A DNA stretch of 64,000 bases, taken from assembly GCF_019599145.1 (NCBI RefSeq), contig NZ_CP080648.1:62001-126000 (forward strand), given 5' to 3'. The position numbers and the translations under genes are program-made. Under the pieces are notes generated by a model. That model ran no database searches. It was given only the letters and a program-made list of their open reading frames with translations, and was not told the origin of the DNA. This document shows, one piece after another, positions 43,801 through 52,730 of the stretch (position 1 is its first letter; every line of letters starts with the position of its first letter). The DNA is from Streptomyces akebiae. Its GTDB lineage: Bacteria > Actinomycetota > Actinomycetes > Streptomycetales > Streptomycetaceae.

Positions 43801-46800
43801 GCGACCGTCACCTTCGGCGCCGTACCCGATCCGTCCGCCGACGGTCTGGTCCTCCCGTACGACCCCCGCCCGCATCCCGTGCACCCGGAGCTGTCGCGGG
43901 GGCTGGCCGCGCTGCCCGGCGTGGTACGCGGGGACGGCGCCCCCGTCTGGGCGCTCACCCAGGGGGCGGTGGCGGCCGGCGACGGCGAGCCCGCCGACCC
44001 GGGCGCGGCACAGCTGTGGGCGATGGGCCGGGTGGCCGCGCTGGAACGGCCGCACCGCTGGGGCGGCGCGCTCGATCTGCCGGAGGACCCCGGCGAGGAC
44101 GCCGCGCACCACATGGCCGCCGTGCTCGCCGGCACGCACCGGGGCGAGGACCAGGTGGCCGTGCGAGCGAGCGGCGCCCTCGCCCGACGGCTCGCGCCGG
44201 CGCTCCCGCGCCCCGCCACGCCCTGGCGGCCACGGGGCACCGTGCTCGTCACCGGCGGCACCGGGGCGCTCGGCGCACACGTCGCCCGCTGGCTCGCGGG
44301 CCGCGGCGCACCGCACCTGGTACTGGCCGGCCGGCGCGGCGCCGAAGCGCCGGGCATGGCCGAACTGACCGCCGAACTCACCGCGGCCGGGACCGAGGTC
44401 ACCGTCGCCGCCTGCGACGTCGGCGACCGTGCCGCTCTCGACGCCCTGCTGGCCGAGCACCCGCCGAACGCCGTGGTGCACGCCGCCGGAAGCGGCGAGT
44501 TCGGCACGCTCTCCGACGTCTCGGAGAAGGACATCGCCCAGGTGCTGGCCGCCAAGGTCACCGGCGCCCTGCACCTCGACGACGCGCTGCGGACCGCCGA
44601 CCTCGACGCCTTCGTCCTGTTCTCCTCGGTCTCCGGCGTCTGGGGCAGCGGCGGCCAGGGAGCCTACGCGGCGGCGAACGCCGCCCTGGACGCGATCGCC
44701 CTGCGGCGCGCCGCAGGCGGACTGCCCGCCACCTCGGTGGCGTGGGGACCGTGGGCCGGCAGCGGCATGGCGGGTGCCGCGGACACCGCCGACTACCTGC
44801 GGCGGCGCGGCCTGCGCGCCATGGACCCGGCGCAGGCGCTCGAAGCGCTGGGCGCGGCCGTGGACGGCGGGGACGTGTGCGTGGCCGTGGCCGACATGGA
44901 CTGGGCCCGCTTCGTGCCGGCCGTCACCTCCGTACGGCCCCAGCGGCTCTTCGACCGCCTCACCGTCACCCTGCCGCGGGGTGAAGCGGCCGGACCGGCG
45001 ACCGAGCGGAACCCCGGTGCGGTTTCCGCGACGGTGGCCCGCCTCGCCGCACTCGCCCCCAAGGAGCGGCGGCGCGAGCTGGCCGAACTGGTCCGCGGGC
45101 ACGTCGCCGCCGTGCTCGGCCACCGCGACACCGAAGCCGTCGGTCCCCGCCGGGCCTTCACCGACCTGGGGTTCGACTCCCTGACAGCCGTCGAGCTGCG
45201 CGACCGGCTGGCCGAGGCCACCGGCCTCGTCCTGCCCGCCACCGTCGTCTTCGACCACCCCACCCCGGACGCGCTGGCCGGCCACCTCGACGACCTCGTG
45301 CGAGGTACCGACGGCGACGAGGCCGACACGGCGACCAGGGCCGCGGTCTCCGACGCCGAGCCCATCGCGATCGTCGGCATGGCCTGTCGCTTCCCCGGTG
45401 ACATCAGCTCGCCGGACGGGCTGTGGCGCCTGGTCGCCGAGGGCCGCGACGGCATCTCCGGGTTCCCCGGCGACCGGGGCTGGGACACCGAGCGGCTGTA
45501 CGACCCCGAGGGCGGCGCGGGTGCCTCGTACGTCCGCGAGGGCGGATTCCTCCGCGACGTCGCCGAGTTCGACGCCCGCTTCTTCGGCCTCTCGCCGCGC
45601 GAGGCGCTCGCCATGGATCCGCAACAGCGGCTCATGCTCCAGACCGCGTGGGAGGTGTTCGAGCAGGCGGGCATCGACCCGGAGGCGCTGCGCGGCACCG
45701 ACACCGGGGTGTTCGCGGGCACCAACGGCCAGGACTATCCGGTGCTGCTCGCCGGCGACCCCGAGGTCAGCGAGGGACACCAGGGCGCCGGCAACGCCGC
45801 GGCCGTGCTCTCCGGCCGGGTGGCCTACAGCTTCGGCTTCGAGGGTCCCACCCTCACGGTGGACACCGCGTGCTCGTCGTCGCTGGTGGCGCTCCACCTG
45901 GCGGTGCGGGCGCTGCGGGCCGGGGAATGCTCGATGGCCCTCGCCGGCGGCGTGACCGTCATGTCCACGCCGACCGCCTTCGTGGAGTTCAGCCGGCAGC
46001 TCGGGCTGGCCGCCGACGGCCGCTGCAAGTCCTTCGCCGCCGCGGCCGACGGCACGGGCTGGGGCGAGGGTGTCGGCGTACTGCTGGTGGAGCGGCTGTC
46101 CGACGCCCGTCGCAACGGGCACCAGGTGCTGGCCGTGGTGCGCGGCTCGGCCGTCAACCAGGACGGCGCGTCCAACGGCCTGAGCGCCCCCAGCGGACCC
46201 GCGCAGCGACGTGTGATCCGCCGGGCGCTCGCCGACGCCGACCTGAGGCCGTCGGATGTGGACGCGGTGGAGGCGCACGGTACGGGCACGAAGCTCGGCG
46301 ACCCGATCGAGGCGCAGGCGCTGCTCGCCACGTACGGCCAGGACCGTGCGGAACCGCTGTGGCTGGGCTCGCTGAAGTCCAACATCGGGCACACGCAGGC
46401 GGCTTCGGGCGTCGCCGGGGTGATCAAGATGGTGCAGGCGATGCGGCACGGCACGCTGCCCGCGACCCTGCACGTCGACGCGCCGACCCCCGAGGCCGAC
46501 TGGTCTGCGGGTGCGGTCGAGCTGTTGACCGAGGCGCGTCCCTGGCCGGAGACGGGCCGGCCGCGCCGGGCCGGTGTCTCCTCGTTCGGGGTGAGCGGCA
46601 CCAACGCCCACGTCGTCCTGGAGGCGGCGCCGGCCGACGAGCCGGCGGAGCCGGAGGCGACGGACGGAACGCCGCCGGAGGATGCGCCGCTGCTGCCGCT
46701 GCTGCTCTCCGCCCGTACGGCGGATGCGCTGCCCGCGCAGGCCGAGCGGCTGCGCGAAGCCCTGGCCGGGAAGCGGCTCGCCGACGTCGCGTACTCACTG

Positions 46801-49800
46801 GCGACCACCAGGGGCATGCTGGAGCACCGCGCGGTGGTCCTCGCGGCGGACGGCGGGAGCGCGACGACCGCGCTGCGGGACCTCGGCAACGCCGTGGCCG
46901 GACGGGCCGCACCCGACGTACCGCGCCTGGCGTTGCTGTTCTCGGGTCAGGGTGCGCAGCGGGTCGGTATGGGGCGTGAGCTGTACGACGCCTTCCCGGT
47001 GTTCGCGGACGCGTTCGACGCGGTGTGTGCGCGGGTGGATCTCGAACTGCCTTTGCGTGAGGTGGTGTTCGGGGAGGATGCGGAGCTGCTGGCCCGGACG
47101 GTGTATGCGCAGCCTGCGCTGTTCGCGGTCGAGGTGGCGTTGTTCCGGCTGGTGGAGTCCTGGGGTGTGACCCCGGATGTGCTGGTGGGTCATTCGATCG
47201 GTGAGCTGGCCGCCGCGCATGTGGCCGGGGTGCTGTCGCTGGACGACGCGTGTGTCCTGGTCTCGGCGCGTGGTCGGCTGATGGACGCGTTGCCGTCGGG
47301 CGGTGCGATGCTGGCCGTGGAGGTGGCCGAGGACGGGCTGGAGCTGCCCGAAGGGGTGGATCTGGCGGCCGTGAACGGGCCCATGTCGGTGACCGTTTCC
47401 GGTGACGTCGATGCGATCGCGGTGCTGGAGGAGCGGCTCCGGGCTGAGAACGTACGGGTGAAGCGGCTGACCGTCTCGCACGCGTTCCACTCGCGTCTGA
47501 TGGAGCCGATGCAGGCCGAGTTCGCCGCCGTCGCGGAATCGTTGACGTACAACCCCCCGACGATCTCCGTCGTCACCACGGCGCCCGGAGACCTGGCGAC
47601 GCCGGACTACTGGGTCGGCCAGATCCGCGAGCCCGTCCGCTTCGCCGACGCGATCGCCTCCCTCACCGACGTGCGGGTCTTCCTCGAACTCGGGCCCGAC
47701 GGCACCCTCTCCGCCCTCGTCCCGCACATCCGCGAGGACGCGACCACCGTGCCCGCCCTGCGCTCGGGGCACGGCGAGGATGCGGCCCTGCTGCGCGCCC
47801 TGGCCGGCCTGCACGTGCACGGGGTGCCCGTGGACTGGGTCGCTCTGCTCGCGCCAGCCGGCGGCCGGCGGGTCGAGCTGCCCACCTATGCCTTCGCGCC
47901 CGAGCGTTATTGGCCGTCGGTCTCTGCGCTCCCCGGCGACATGGTGTCCGCCGGACTGGGGGAGACCGGGCATCCCGTCCTCGCCGCAGGTGTGGAACTC
48001 GCCGACGACGGAGGCCTGGTGTTCGCCGGGCGGCTCTCCGTCCGCACGCACCCCTGGCTCGCCCAGCACCGGGTGCACGGCCGGATCGTGGTTCCCGGCA
48101 CGGCGTTCGTCGATCTCGCGGTGCGCGCCGGCGACCAGGCGGGCTGCGACGTCCTGGACGAGCTGGTCCTGCACACCCCCCTGGTGCTCACGGAGGAGGA
48201 GTCCGTCCAGCTCCAGGTCCTGGTCGGTGCTCCGGACGAGGACGGGGCGCGTGAGCTCACCGTCCACTCGCGCCTCTCCGACGGCACCGGCTGGTACGGG
48301 CAGCCATGGACGCGGCACGCCTCCGGCACCCTGCGTACCGCGGCCCCCGTGGCCGCCTCGGCGTCGTCCTGGCCCCCGGACGGCGGCCACGCCGTGACGC
48401 TCGACGAGCTGTACCCGGCGCTGGCCGGTGCCGGGCTGGAGTACGGCCCGGTGTTCCAGGGGCTGCGCGGGGTCTGGCGCGCGGGCGAGGACCTCTGGGC
48501 CGAGGTCGTCCTGCCGGAACAGGCGCACAGGGACGCCGGCCGCTTCGGGCTGCACCCGGCCCTGCTCGACGCGGCGCTGCACGCGCTCGCCGTCCGTGTG
48601 GTCGAGGCGGACGGGCCCGCGGGACCGCCCGGACTCCCGTTCTCCTGGTCGCAGGTCACCCTGGCGGCCTCCGGCGCCACCACGCTCCGCGTGCGGCTCT
48701 CGCCGCGCGGCGACGACGCGGTGCAGCTGCTGGCCCTCGACCCCGGAGGCCGGACGGTCCTCTCCGTCGGGAGTGTCGTGCTGCGGCCCCTCGCCGCGGA
48801 CGCACCGGCGGGCGCCGCGGTGGCCCGGCCGGTGCACCGCGTGGACTGGGTCCCGCTCCCCGAACCGGCGCCCGCCCGGGCCACCTGGGCCGTCGTGGGA
48901 CCCGACCCGTACGGCGCGGCCGACGCGCTCACCGCTCTCGGGACCGACTGCGTACGGGCTGCCGACACCACGTCGGCCTCGGCCGACGTGCTCCTGGTCA
49001 CCTCGGCGCCCGCCGACGGGGCCGGCGGCCTGGACGACACCGACGCGCGGGTGTGCGCGACGCTCGCCACCGTCCAGGAGTTCCTGGCCCGCGCCGACGT
49101 CGACGCCACCCTCGTACTGCTCACCCGGGGAGCCGTCGCGGCCGAGCCGGGCGACGACCTGCCCGACGTGTCGGGTGCCGCCGTACGAGGGCTGCTGCGC
49201 AGCGTGCAGTCGGAGCACCCCGGGCGCGTGCTGCTGGTGGACGTCGATGCCGACCCGTGGACGGCGCTTGCGGCCGTGCCCGGCGCGGACGAACCGGAAC
49301 TCGCCGTGCGCGGCGGCCGGTTGTACGCGGCACGCCTGGCACCTGTCACCGACCGCACCCTCCAGGCTCCTGAAGGGGCGTGGCGGGTGGGGGTGTCGGT
49401 GCGGGGTGCGGTGGAGAACGTGGCTTTGGTGGCGGCGCCGGATGTGGTGGAGCCGTTGGGTGTGGGTGAGGTGCGGGTTGCGGTGCGTGCGGCGGGGGTG
49501 AATTTCCGTGATGTGCTGAATGTGCTGGGGATGTATCCGGGTGAGGTGGCGGTGGGTGGTGAGGCCGCTGGTGTGGTGGTGGAGGTGGGGCCGGGGGTTT
49601 CCCGGTGTGTGGTGGGGGACCGGGTGTTGGGGTTCTTCGGTGGGGCGATGGGTCCGTTGGCGGTGACGGATGAGCGGTTGGTGGCTCCGGTTCCGGCGGG
49701 TTGGTCGTTTGTGGAGGCGGCGGCGGTGCCGATCGCTTTTGCGACGGCGTATTACGCGTTGGTGGATCTGGCGGGGTTGTGTGCTGGTGAGCGGGTGTTG

Positions 49801-51618
49801 GTGCATGCGGTTGCCGGTGGTGTGGGGATGGCGGCGGTGCAGGTTGCTCGTCATCTGGGGGCGGAGGTGTTCGGGACGGCTTCGCCTGGCAAGTGGTGGG
49901 TGACGGGTCTGGGGGCGGAGTGTCTGGCGTCGTCGCGGGATGTGTCGTTCGAGGGGGTGTTCCGGGAGCGGACCGGTGGGCGTGGGGTGGATGTGGTTCT
50001 CAACGCGTTGGCTGGTGAGTTCGTGGATGCGTCGGCCCGGTTGTTGGTTCCGGGTGGGCGGTTTGTGGAGATGGGCAAGGCGGATGTGCGTGATCCGGGG
50101 TCCATGGGTGGGTGTGTTTATCGGGCGTTCGATCTGGGTGAGGCGGGGCCGGAGCGGATCGGGGAGATCCTGCGTGAGGTTTTGCGGTTGTTCGCCGAGG
50201 GTGTGTTCGTGTTGCCGCCGGTGCGGGTGTTCGATGTGCGGCGGGCTGCGGATGCGTTCCGTTTCGTGGGTCAGGCGCGTCATGTGGGCAAGGTCGTGCT
50301 GTCGGTGGCGCGGGAGTGGGATCCGGCGGGTACGGTCCTGGTCACGGGTGGCACGGGGGCGCTGGGCGCACTCACCGCCCGCCACCTGGCCGCACGCGGC
50401 AGCCGTTCGCTCCTTCTGCTGAGCCGCAGCGGTCCCGGCGCCCCCGGCGCCGCCGAGCTGCTGACGGACCTGCGGGCGGCCGGAGCCGACGCCGAGATCG
50501 TGGCCTGCGACATCACCGACCCCGTGGCCCTGGCCGACGCGGTGCGTGGCCGGCAGATCTCCTCCGTGTTCCACGTCGCAGGCGTCCTGGACGACGGCGT
50601 GGCCACCGCCCTCACCCCCGACCGCGTCGCCCCCGTGCTCGCGGCCAAGGTCACCGCGGCCCGCCATCTGCACGAACTGCTCCCTGACGCCGAGGAGTTC
50701 GTTCTCTACTCGTCCGTGTCCGCGGCGCTGGGCACCCCCGGGCAGGGCAACTACGCCGCGGCCAACGCCTACCTGGACGCGCTCGCCCGCCACCGGCACG
50801 TCCGTGGACTGCCCGCGCTCTCCCTCGCCTGGGGGCCGTGGGACGTGGGTGCCGGCATGACCGGCACCCTCACCGACGGCGACCGGGAGCGCGCCGCTCG
50901 TTCCGGTCTCCCGTTGACCACGGCCGAGGACGGAACGGCCCTGCTCGACGCGGCGCTGTCCGGGGCCGACCCCGCCGTGCTGCCGGGCGCCGTGGACATC
51001 GCCGGGTTCACCGGCCGGACGGAGGTGCCGCACCTGCTGCGCGGCCTGGTGCGGGGTCCGCGGCGTACCGCGGTCTCCCCGGCCGGGGAGACCGGCTTCG
51101 CCGACCGGCTGCGCGCCCTGCCGGCGGACGAGCAGGCACGGGTGCTGCTGGAGCGGGTGCGGGCGGAGGCGGCCGCCGTGCTCGGGTTCGCCGCGGCAGA
51201 GGCCGTGGAGCGGGACCGCCCCTTCAAGGAGCTCGGTTTCGACTCGCTCACCGCGGTGGAACTGCGCAACCGGCTCGGTGCGGTCACCGGTGTCCGGTTG
51301 CCCGCCACCCTGGTCTTCGACCACCCCACCCCCGAGGCGCTCGCCGAGCGGCTCGGCACCGAACTGGTGCCACCCGCGCCGGGAGCGGCAGACACGCTGA
51401 TGGCCGGCCTCGACGAGCTGGAGGCATCGCCCCACGAGCTGTCCGCGGGCGACCGGTCCCGGCTGCGGGTCCGGCTGAGCGCGCTCCTCGCGCGGTGGTC
51501 GGACGATCAGGGCGGCGGCCAGGCCCCGGACGAGGACGAGGGCCAGGACGCCGATCTGCGGGCCGCCACCGAGGAGGAGATCTTCGCCCTCATCGACAAC
51601 GAACTGGAGATCCCGTGA
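40846..51618 (+). CDS. Type I modular polyketide synthase PksC (two extension modules)
   Basis: The start ATG lies 2 bases after the PksB stop. The N-terminal docking helix (YVEALRTLVKENDRLKTRNR) precedes KS-AT-KR-ACP and KS-AT-DH-ER-KR-ACP in a protein of 3590 residues. A C-terminal docking region ends EIFALIDNELEIP, closely resembling the PksA tail ([12 protein letters not shown]), so partner choice must depend on few residues. Both ATs are malonyl type. There is no thioesterase, so the chain passes on to another subunit. It is the last gene of the PksA-B-C operon; a divergent-looking regulatory segment and an ABC exporter follow. Confidence 0.97.
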   Translation: MTAPADGRYVEALRTLVKENDRLKTRNRELAVAGHEPVAIVGMACRLPGGIDSPEALWDLVSAGGDGISDFPADRGWDLGALYDPDSRGEGTSYSRQGGFVHDAGCFDADFFGISPREAQAMDPQQRLVLEASWEAIERAGIAPQGVRGTPVGVYVGAASSGYGTGVPVAEEAAGYALTGTATSVLSGRIAYSLGLEGPAVTVDTACSSSLVALHLAMQALRRGECTMALAGGVTVIATPAAFVEFSRQRGLARDGRCKAFAAAADGTGWSEGAGMVLLEKLSDARRAGHRVLAVLRGSAVNSDGASNGLTAPNGPAQRRVVLDALAAARLSAAEVDAVEGHGTGTTLGDPIEAKALLATYGKDRDREEPLWLGSLKSNIGHTQAASGVAGVIKMVQAMRHGVLPRTLHVDAPSPHVDWSAGAVELLTENRPWPDTGRPPRAGVSSFGVSGTNAHVILEGAPAEEEAAEAETGPGQERGAVPSVVPAAVPSVVPWVLSGRDADSLRAQAERLHAHVAARPELAAADLAVSLATTRSALDHRAVVLGADRGELLDGLHALAASGTAPQAVTDTARAGRTAFLFSGQGSQWAGMGRGLDTFPVFADAFAAACRAAGLDSGAFSDGPALERTGTTQRALFALEVALFRLAESWGLIPRHLVGHSVGELAAAHCAGVLSLEDAGTLVAARARLMDALPSGGAMLAVEAAEGELELPEGVDLAAVNGPTSVTVSGDAEAIAVLEERLRSEGVRVKRLAVSHAFHSHLMEPMLDEFAAVAKSLTYNAPTIPVVATAPGDLATPEYWVGQIREPVRFADAVRTLRDKGVTRFVEVGPDGVLTAAARSCPDADDDVTCIALQRAGREPVGAWWRGIAAAHAAGAALDWQAITADWGGRVVDLPTYAFRREHYWSVPPAPETGGPASWRYADTWEPLPEAETPALHGTWQILADVAADVEADAGDGPDAGDGPGADAAFRRLVTWCAEALRAHGATVTFGAVPDPSADGLVLPYDPRPHPVHPELSRGLAALPGVVRGDGAPVWALTQGAVAAGDGEPADPGAAQLWAMGRVAALERPHRWGGALDLPEDPGEDAAHHMAAVLAGTHRGEDQVAVRASGALARRLAPALPRPATPWRPRGTVLVTGGTGALGAHVARWLAGRGAPHLVLAGRRGAEAPGMAELTAELTAAGTEVTVAACDVGDRAALDALLAEHPPNAVVHAAGSGEFGTLSDVSEKDIAQVLAAKVTGALHLDDALRTADLDAFVLFSSVSGVWGSGGQGAYAAANAALDAIALRRAAGGLPATSVAWGPWAGSGMAGAADTADYLRRRGLRAMDPAQALEALGAAVDGGDVCVAVADMDWARFVPAVTSVRPQRLFDRLTVTLPRGEAAGPATERNPGAVSATVARLAALAPKERRRELAELVRGHVAAVLGHRDTEAVGPRRAFTDLGFDSLTAVELRDRLAEATGLVLPATVVFDHPTPDALAGHLDDLVRGTDGDEADTATRAAVSDAEPIAIVGMACRFPGDISSPDGLWRLVAEGRDGISGFPGDRGWDTERLYDPEGGAGASYVREGGFLRDVAEFDARFFGLSPREALAMDPQQRLMLQTAWEVFEQAGIDPEALRGTDTGVFAGTNGQDYPVLLAGDPEVSEGHQGAGNAAAVLSGRVAYSFGFEGPTLTVDTACSSSLVALHLAVRALRAGECSMALAGGVTVMSTPTAFVEFSRQLGLAADGRCKSFAAAADGTGWGEGVGVLLVERLSDARRNGHQVLAVVRGSAVNQDGASNGLSAPSGPAQRRVIRRALADADLRPSDVDAVEAHGTGTKLGDPIEAQALLATYGQDRAEPLWLGSLKSNIGHTQAASGVAGVIKMVQAMRHGTLPATLHVDAPTPEADWSAGAVELLTEARPWPETGRPRRAGVSSFGVSGTNAHVVLEAAPADEPAEPEATDGTPPEDAPLLPLLLSARTADALPAQAERLREALAGKRLADVAYSLATTRGMLEHRAVVLAADGGSATTALRDLGNAVAGRAAPDVPRLALLFSGQGAQRVGMGRELYDAFPVFADAFDAVCARVDLELPLREVVFGEDAELLARTVYAQPALFAVEVALFRLVESWGVTPDVLVGHSIGELAAAHVAGVLSLDDACVLVSARGRLMDALPSGGAMLAVEVAEDGLELPEGVDLAAVNGPMSVTVSGDVDAIAVLEERLRAENVRVKRLTVSHAFHSRLMEPMQAEFAAVAESLTYNPPTISVVTTAPGDLATPDYWVGQIREPVRFADAIASLTDVRVFLELGPDGTLSALVPHIREDATTVPALRSGHGEDAALLRALAGLHVHGVPVDWVALLAPAGGRRVELPTYAFAPERYWPSVSALPGDMVSAGLGETGHPVLAAGVELADDGGLVFAGRLSVRTHPWLAQHRVHGRIVVPGTAFVDLAVRAGDQAGCDVLDELVLHTPLVLTEEESVQLQVLVGAPDEDGARELTVHSRLSDGTGWYGQPWTRHASGTLRTAAPVAASASSWPPDGGHAVTLDELYPALAGAGLEYGPVFQGLRGVWRAGEDLWAEVVLPEQAHRDAGRFGLHPALLDAALHALAVRVVEADGPAGPPGLPFSWSQVTLAASGATTLRVRLSPRGDDAVQLLALDPGGRTVLSVGSVVLRPLAADAPAGAAVARPVHRVDWVPLPEPAPARATWAVVGPDPYGAADALTALGTDCVRAADTTSASADVLLVTSAPADGAGGLDDTDARVCATLATVQEFLARADVDATLVLLTRGAVAAEPGDDLPDVSGAAVRGLLRSVQSEHPGRVLLVDVDADPWTALAAVPGADEPELAVRGGRLYAARLAPVTDRTLQAPEGAWRVGVSVRGAVENVALVAAPDVVEPLGVGEVRVAVRAAGVNFRDVLNVLGMYPGEVAVGGEAAGVVVEVGPGVSRCVVGDRVLGFFGGAMGPLAVTDERLVAPVPAGWSFVEAAAVPIAFATAYYALVDLAGLCAGERVLVHAVAGGVGMAAVQVARHLGAEVFGTASPGKWWVTGLGAECLASSRDVSFEGVFRERTGGRGVDVVLNALAGEFVDASARLLVPGGRFVEMGKADVRDPGSMGGCVYRAFDLGEAGPERIGEILREVLRLFAEGVFVLPPVRVFDVRRAADAFRFVGQARHVGKVVLSVAREWDPAGTVLVTGGTGALGALTARHLAARGSRSLLLLSRSGPGAPGAAELLTDLRAAGADAEIVACDITDPVALADAVRGRQISSVFHVAGVLDDGVATALTPDRVAPVLAAKVTAARHLHELLPDAEEFVLYSSVSAALGTPGQGNYAAANAYLDALARHRHVRGLPALSLAWGPWDVGAGMTGTLTDGDRERAARSGLPLTTAEDGTALLDAALSGADPAVLPGAVDIAGFTGRTEVPHLLRGLVRGPRRTAVSPAGETGFADRLRALPADEQARVLLERVRAEAAAVLGFAAAEAVERDRPFKELGFDSLTAVELRNRLGAVTGVRLPATLVFDHPTPEALAERLGTELVPPAPGAADTLMAGLDELEASPHELSAGDRSRLRVRLSALLARWSDDQGGGQAPDEDEGQDADLRAATEEEIFALIDNELEIP
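40952..45300 (+). other. PksC module 1: KS-AT(malonyl)-KR-ACP
   Basis: KS about 40952-42230, with VEGHGTGT in place of [10 protein letters not shown] about 42575-43570 with GHSVG and HAFH, malonyl type and more diverged than the duplicated AT blocks. KR about 44235-44800 of A1-type (VWGSGGQGAY). ACP about 45070-45300 ([11 protein letters not shown]). Predicted result: acetate unit with L-hydroxyl. Confidence 0.87.
46936..47730 (+). repeat. Malonyl-AT block copy 3 (PksC module 2)
   Basis: Very similar to 59470-60264 in PksD over nearly 800 bases and more distantly to copies 1 and 2. Shared variants such as the AENVRVKRL segment and MEPMQAEF set copies 3 and 4 apart from copies 1 and 2. Confidence 0.8.
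49372..50389 (+). repeat. ER block copy 2 (PksC module 2)
   Basis: Second copy of the 1018-base ER repeat described at 23949. Both ends switch abruptly into unrelated DNA: inter-domain linker on the left and a different KR on the right. Confidence 0.95.
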
Positions 51619-51632
51619 CGCTCAGGCGAAGA

Positions 51633-51690
51633 GATCGCACTTGCGATCGGAACGACACCCCTATAGGGGCGCGTTCGAGGAATTAGGGGG
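51633..51690 (+). promoter_or_regulatory. Control region of the ABC exporter: palindrome plus TAGGGG boxes
   Basis: A short palindrome (GATCGCA at 51633-51639, TGCGATC at 51642-51648) is followed by ACCCCTATAGGGGC at 51657-51670, which is an inverted TAGGGG pair, and by TAGGGGG at 51684-51690. The last two plus-strand boxes are 20 bases apart, start to start. No TAGCGT is seen 30 bases on, so the -10 element is uncertain. Confidence 0.5.
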
Positions 51691-51911
51691 TGTTGACCGT
51701 GGACCGCTGCGGGGACCATCGGAGGAGCCGGCCGAGCTGAGCCCCCTCAGCACCCCCCACTCGGTACGCGCGCGGACGTCAGACCGCCGCATTCCGGCCT
51801 GTCCTGTGAGCCAACTCGCGAGCGGGACAGGATCGTTGGCAGGATGGCCAGCAGGACCGAGAGGCCCCGCACTCCGCTGGGCCGCCCTGTGTCTCACGTA
51901 GAAGGAACGCG

Positions 51912-52730
51912 GTGGACGACGTAACTCAGCACACGACCATGACGGACACGACCGGTAGGGACTCGGCGAGAGAGGAACCCGCGTTCCGCCTCGAGGGCCT
52001 GCACAAGGTGTTCGGGGACTACACGGCGGCGGATCACGTGGATCTCACCGTGCGGCCCGGCTCCTTCTACGGACTTGTCGGACCGAACGGAGCGGGCAAG
52101 ACCACCACCCTCTCGATGGCCGTCGGCCTCCTCCGGCCCGACGCGGGCACGGCCAAGGTCCACGGCGTCGACATCTGGGAGGAGCCGCTGAAGGCGCGCC
52201 GCTTGCTGGGTGTCCTGCCCGACGGGCTGGCCATGCCCGAGCGGCTCACCGGCCGTGAACTGCTCACCTACCTCGGCCAGTTACACGGACTCGACGCCGG
52301 CGAGGTGGACCGCCGCGCCGACGAGCTGCTCGCTGTCATGGAGCTCGACGGTTCCGCCGAACGCACCCTGGTGGTGGACTACTCCACCGGTATGCGCAAG
52401 AAGGTCGGACTGGCCACGGCCCTGCTGCACGCCCCCCGGATGCTGGTGCTCGACGAGCCCTTCGAGGCGGTCGACCCGGTCTCCGCCGCCACCATCAAGC
52501 AGATCCTGCGGCGGTTCGTCGACCGCGGCGGTTCGGTGCTGATCTCCAGCCACGTCATGGCACTCGTCGAAGAGCTGTGCGACACCGTCGGCGTGATGGC
52601 CCGGGGCCGCGTCGTCGCGGAGGGGCCGCTGGACGACGTGCGCGGCGGCCGCACGCTCGAGGAGACCTTCGTCGACCTGGTCGGCGTGACGATCGGCGGC
52701 GGGGAGGGACTGTCGTGGTTGGCGTCCTGA
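51912..52730 (+). CDS. ABC transporter ATP-binding protein (ABC-2 exporter type)
   Basis: The 272-residue ATPase has Walker A GPNGAGKTT, a signature-like YSTGMRKKVGLATALLH, Walker B MLVLDEPFEAVDP, and the H-loop SSHVM. The GTG start is preferred because GAAGGAA lies 6-12 bases upstream; an in-frame ATG at 51939 is the alternative. Codon 124 (52281-52283) is TTA, the rare Leu codon read by the bldA tRNA. Its 3' end overlaps the permease start. With the next gene it forms an exporter probably used for the product or self-protection. It sits in the same direction between PksC and PksD. Confidence 0.93.
   Translation: MDDVTQHTTMTDTTGRDSAREEPAFRLEGLHKVFGDYTAADHVDLTVRPGSFYGLVGPNGAGKTTTLSMAVGLLRPDAGTAKVHGVDIWEEPLKARRLLGVLPDGLAMPERLTGRELLTYLGQLHGLDAGEVDRRADELLAVMELDGSAERTLVVDYSTGMRKKVGLATALLHAPRMLVLDEPFEAVDPVSAATIKQILRRFVDRGGSVLISSHVMALVEELCDTVGVMARGRVVAEGPLDDVRGGRTLEETFVDLVGVTIGGGEGLSWLAS

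Larger units (their letters stand above)
45358..51360 (+). other. PksC module 2: KS-AT(malonyl)-DH-ER-KR-ACP
   Basis: KS about 45358-46640. AT about 46930-47900 (GHSIG/HAFH). DH about 47965-48800 with [18 protein letters not shown] and DAALH. ER about 49378-50310, same block as PksA module 1. KR about 50330-50870 with LDD (B-type). ACP about 51135-51360. Predicted result: fully reduced acetate unit. Confidence 0.88.
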
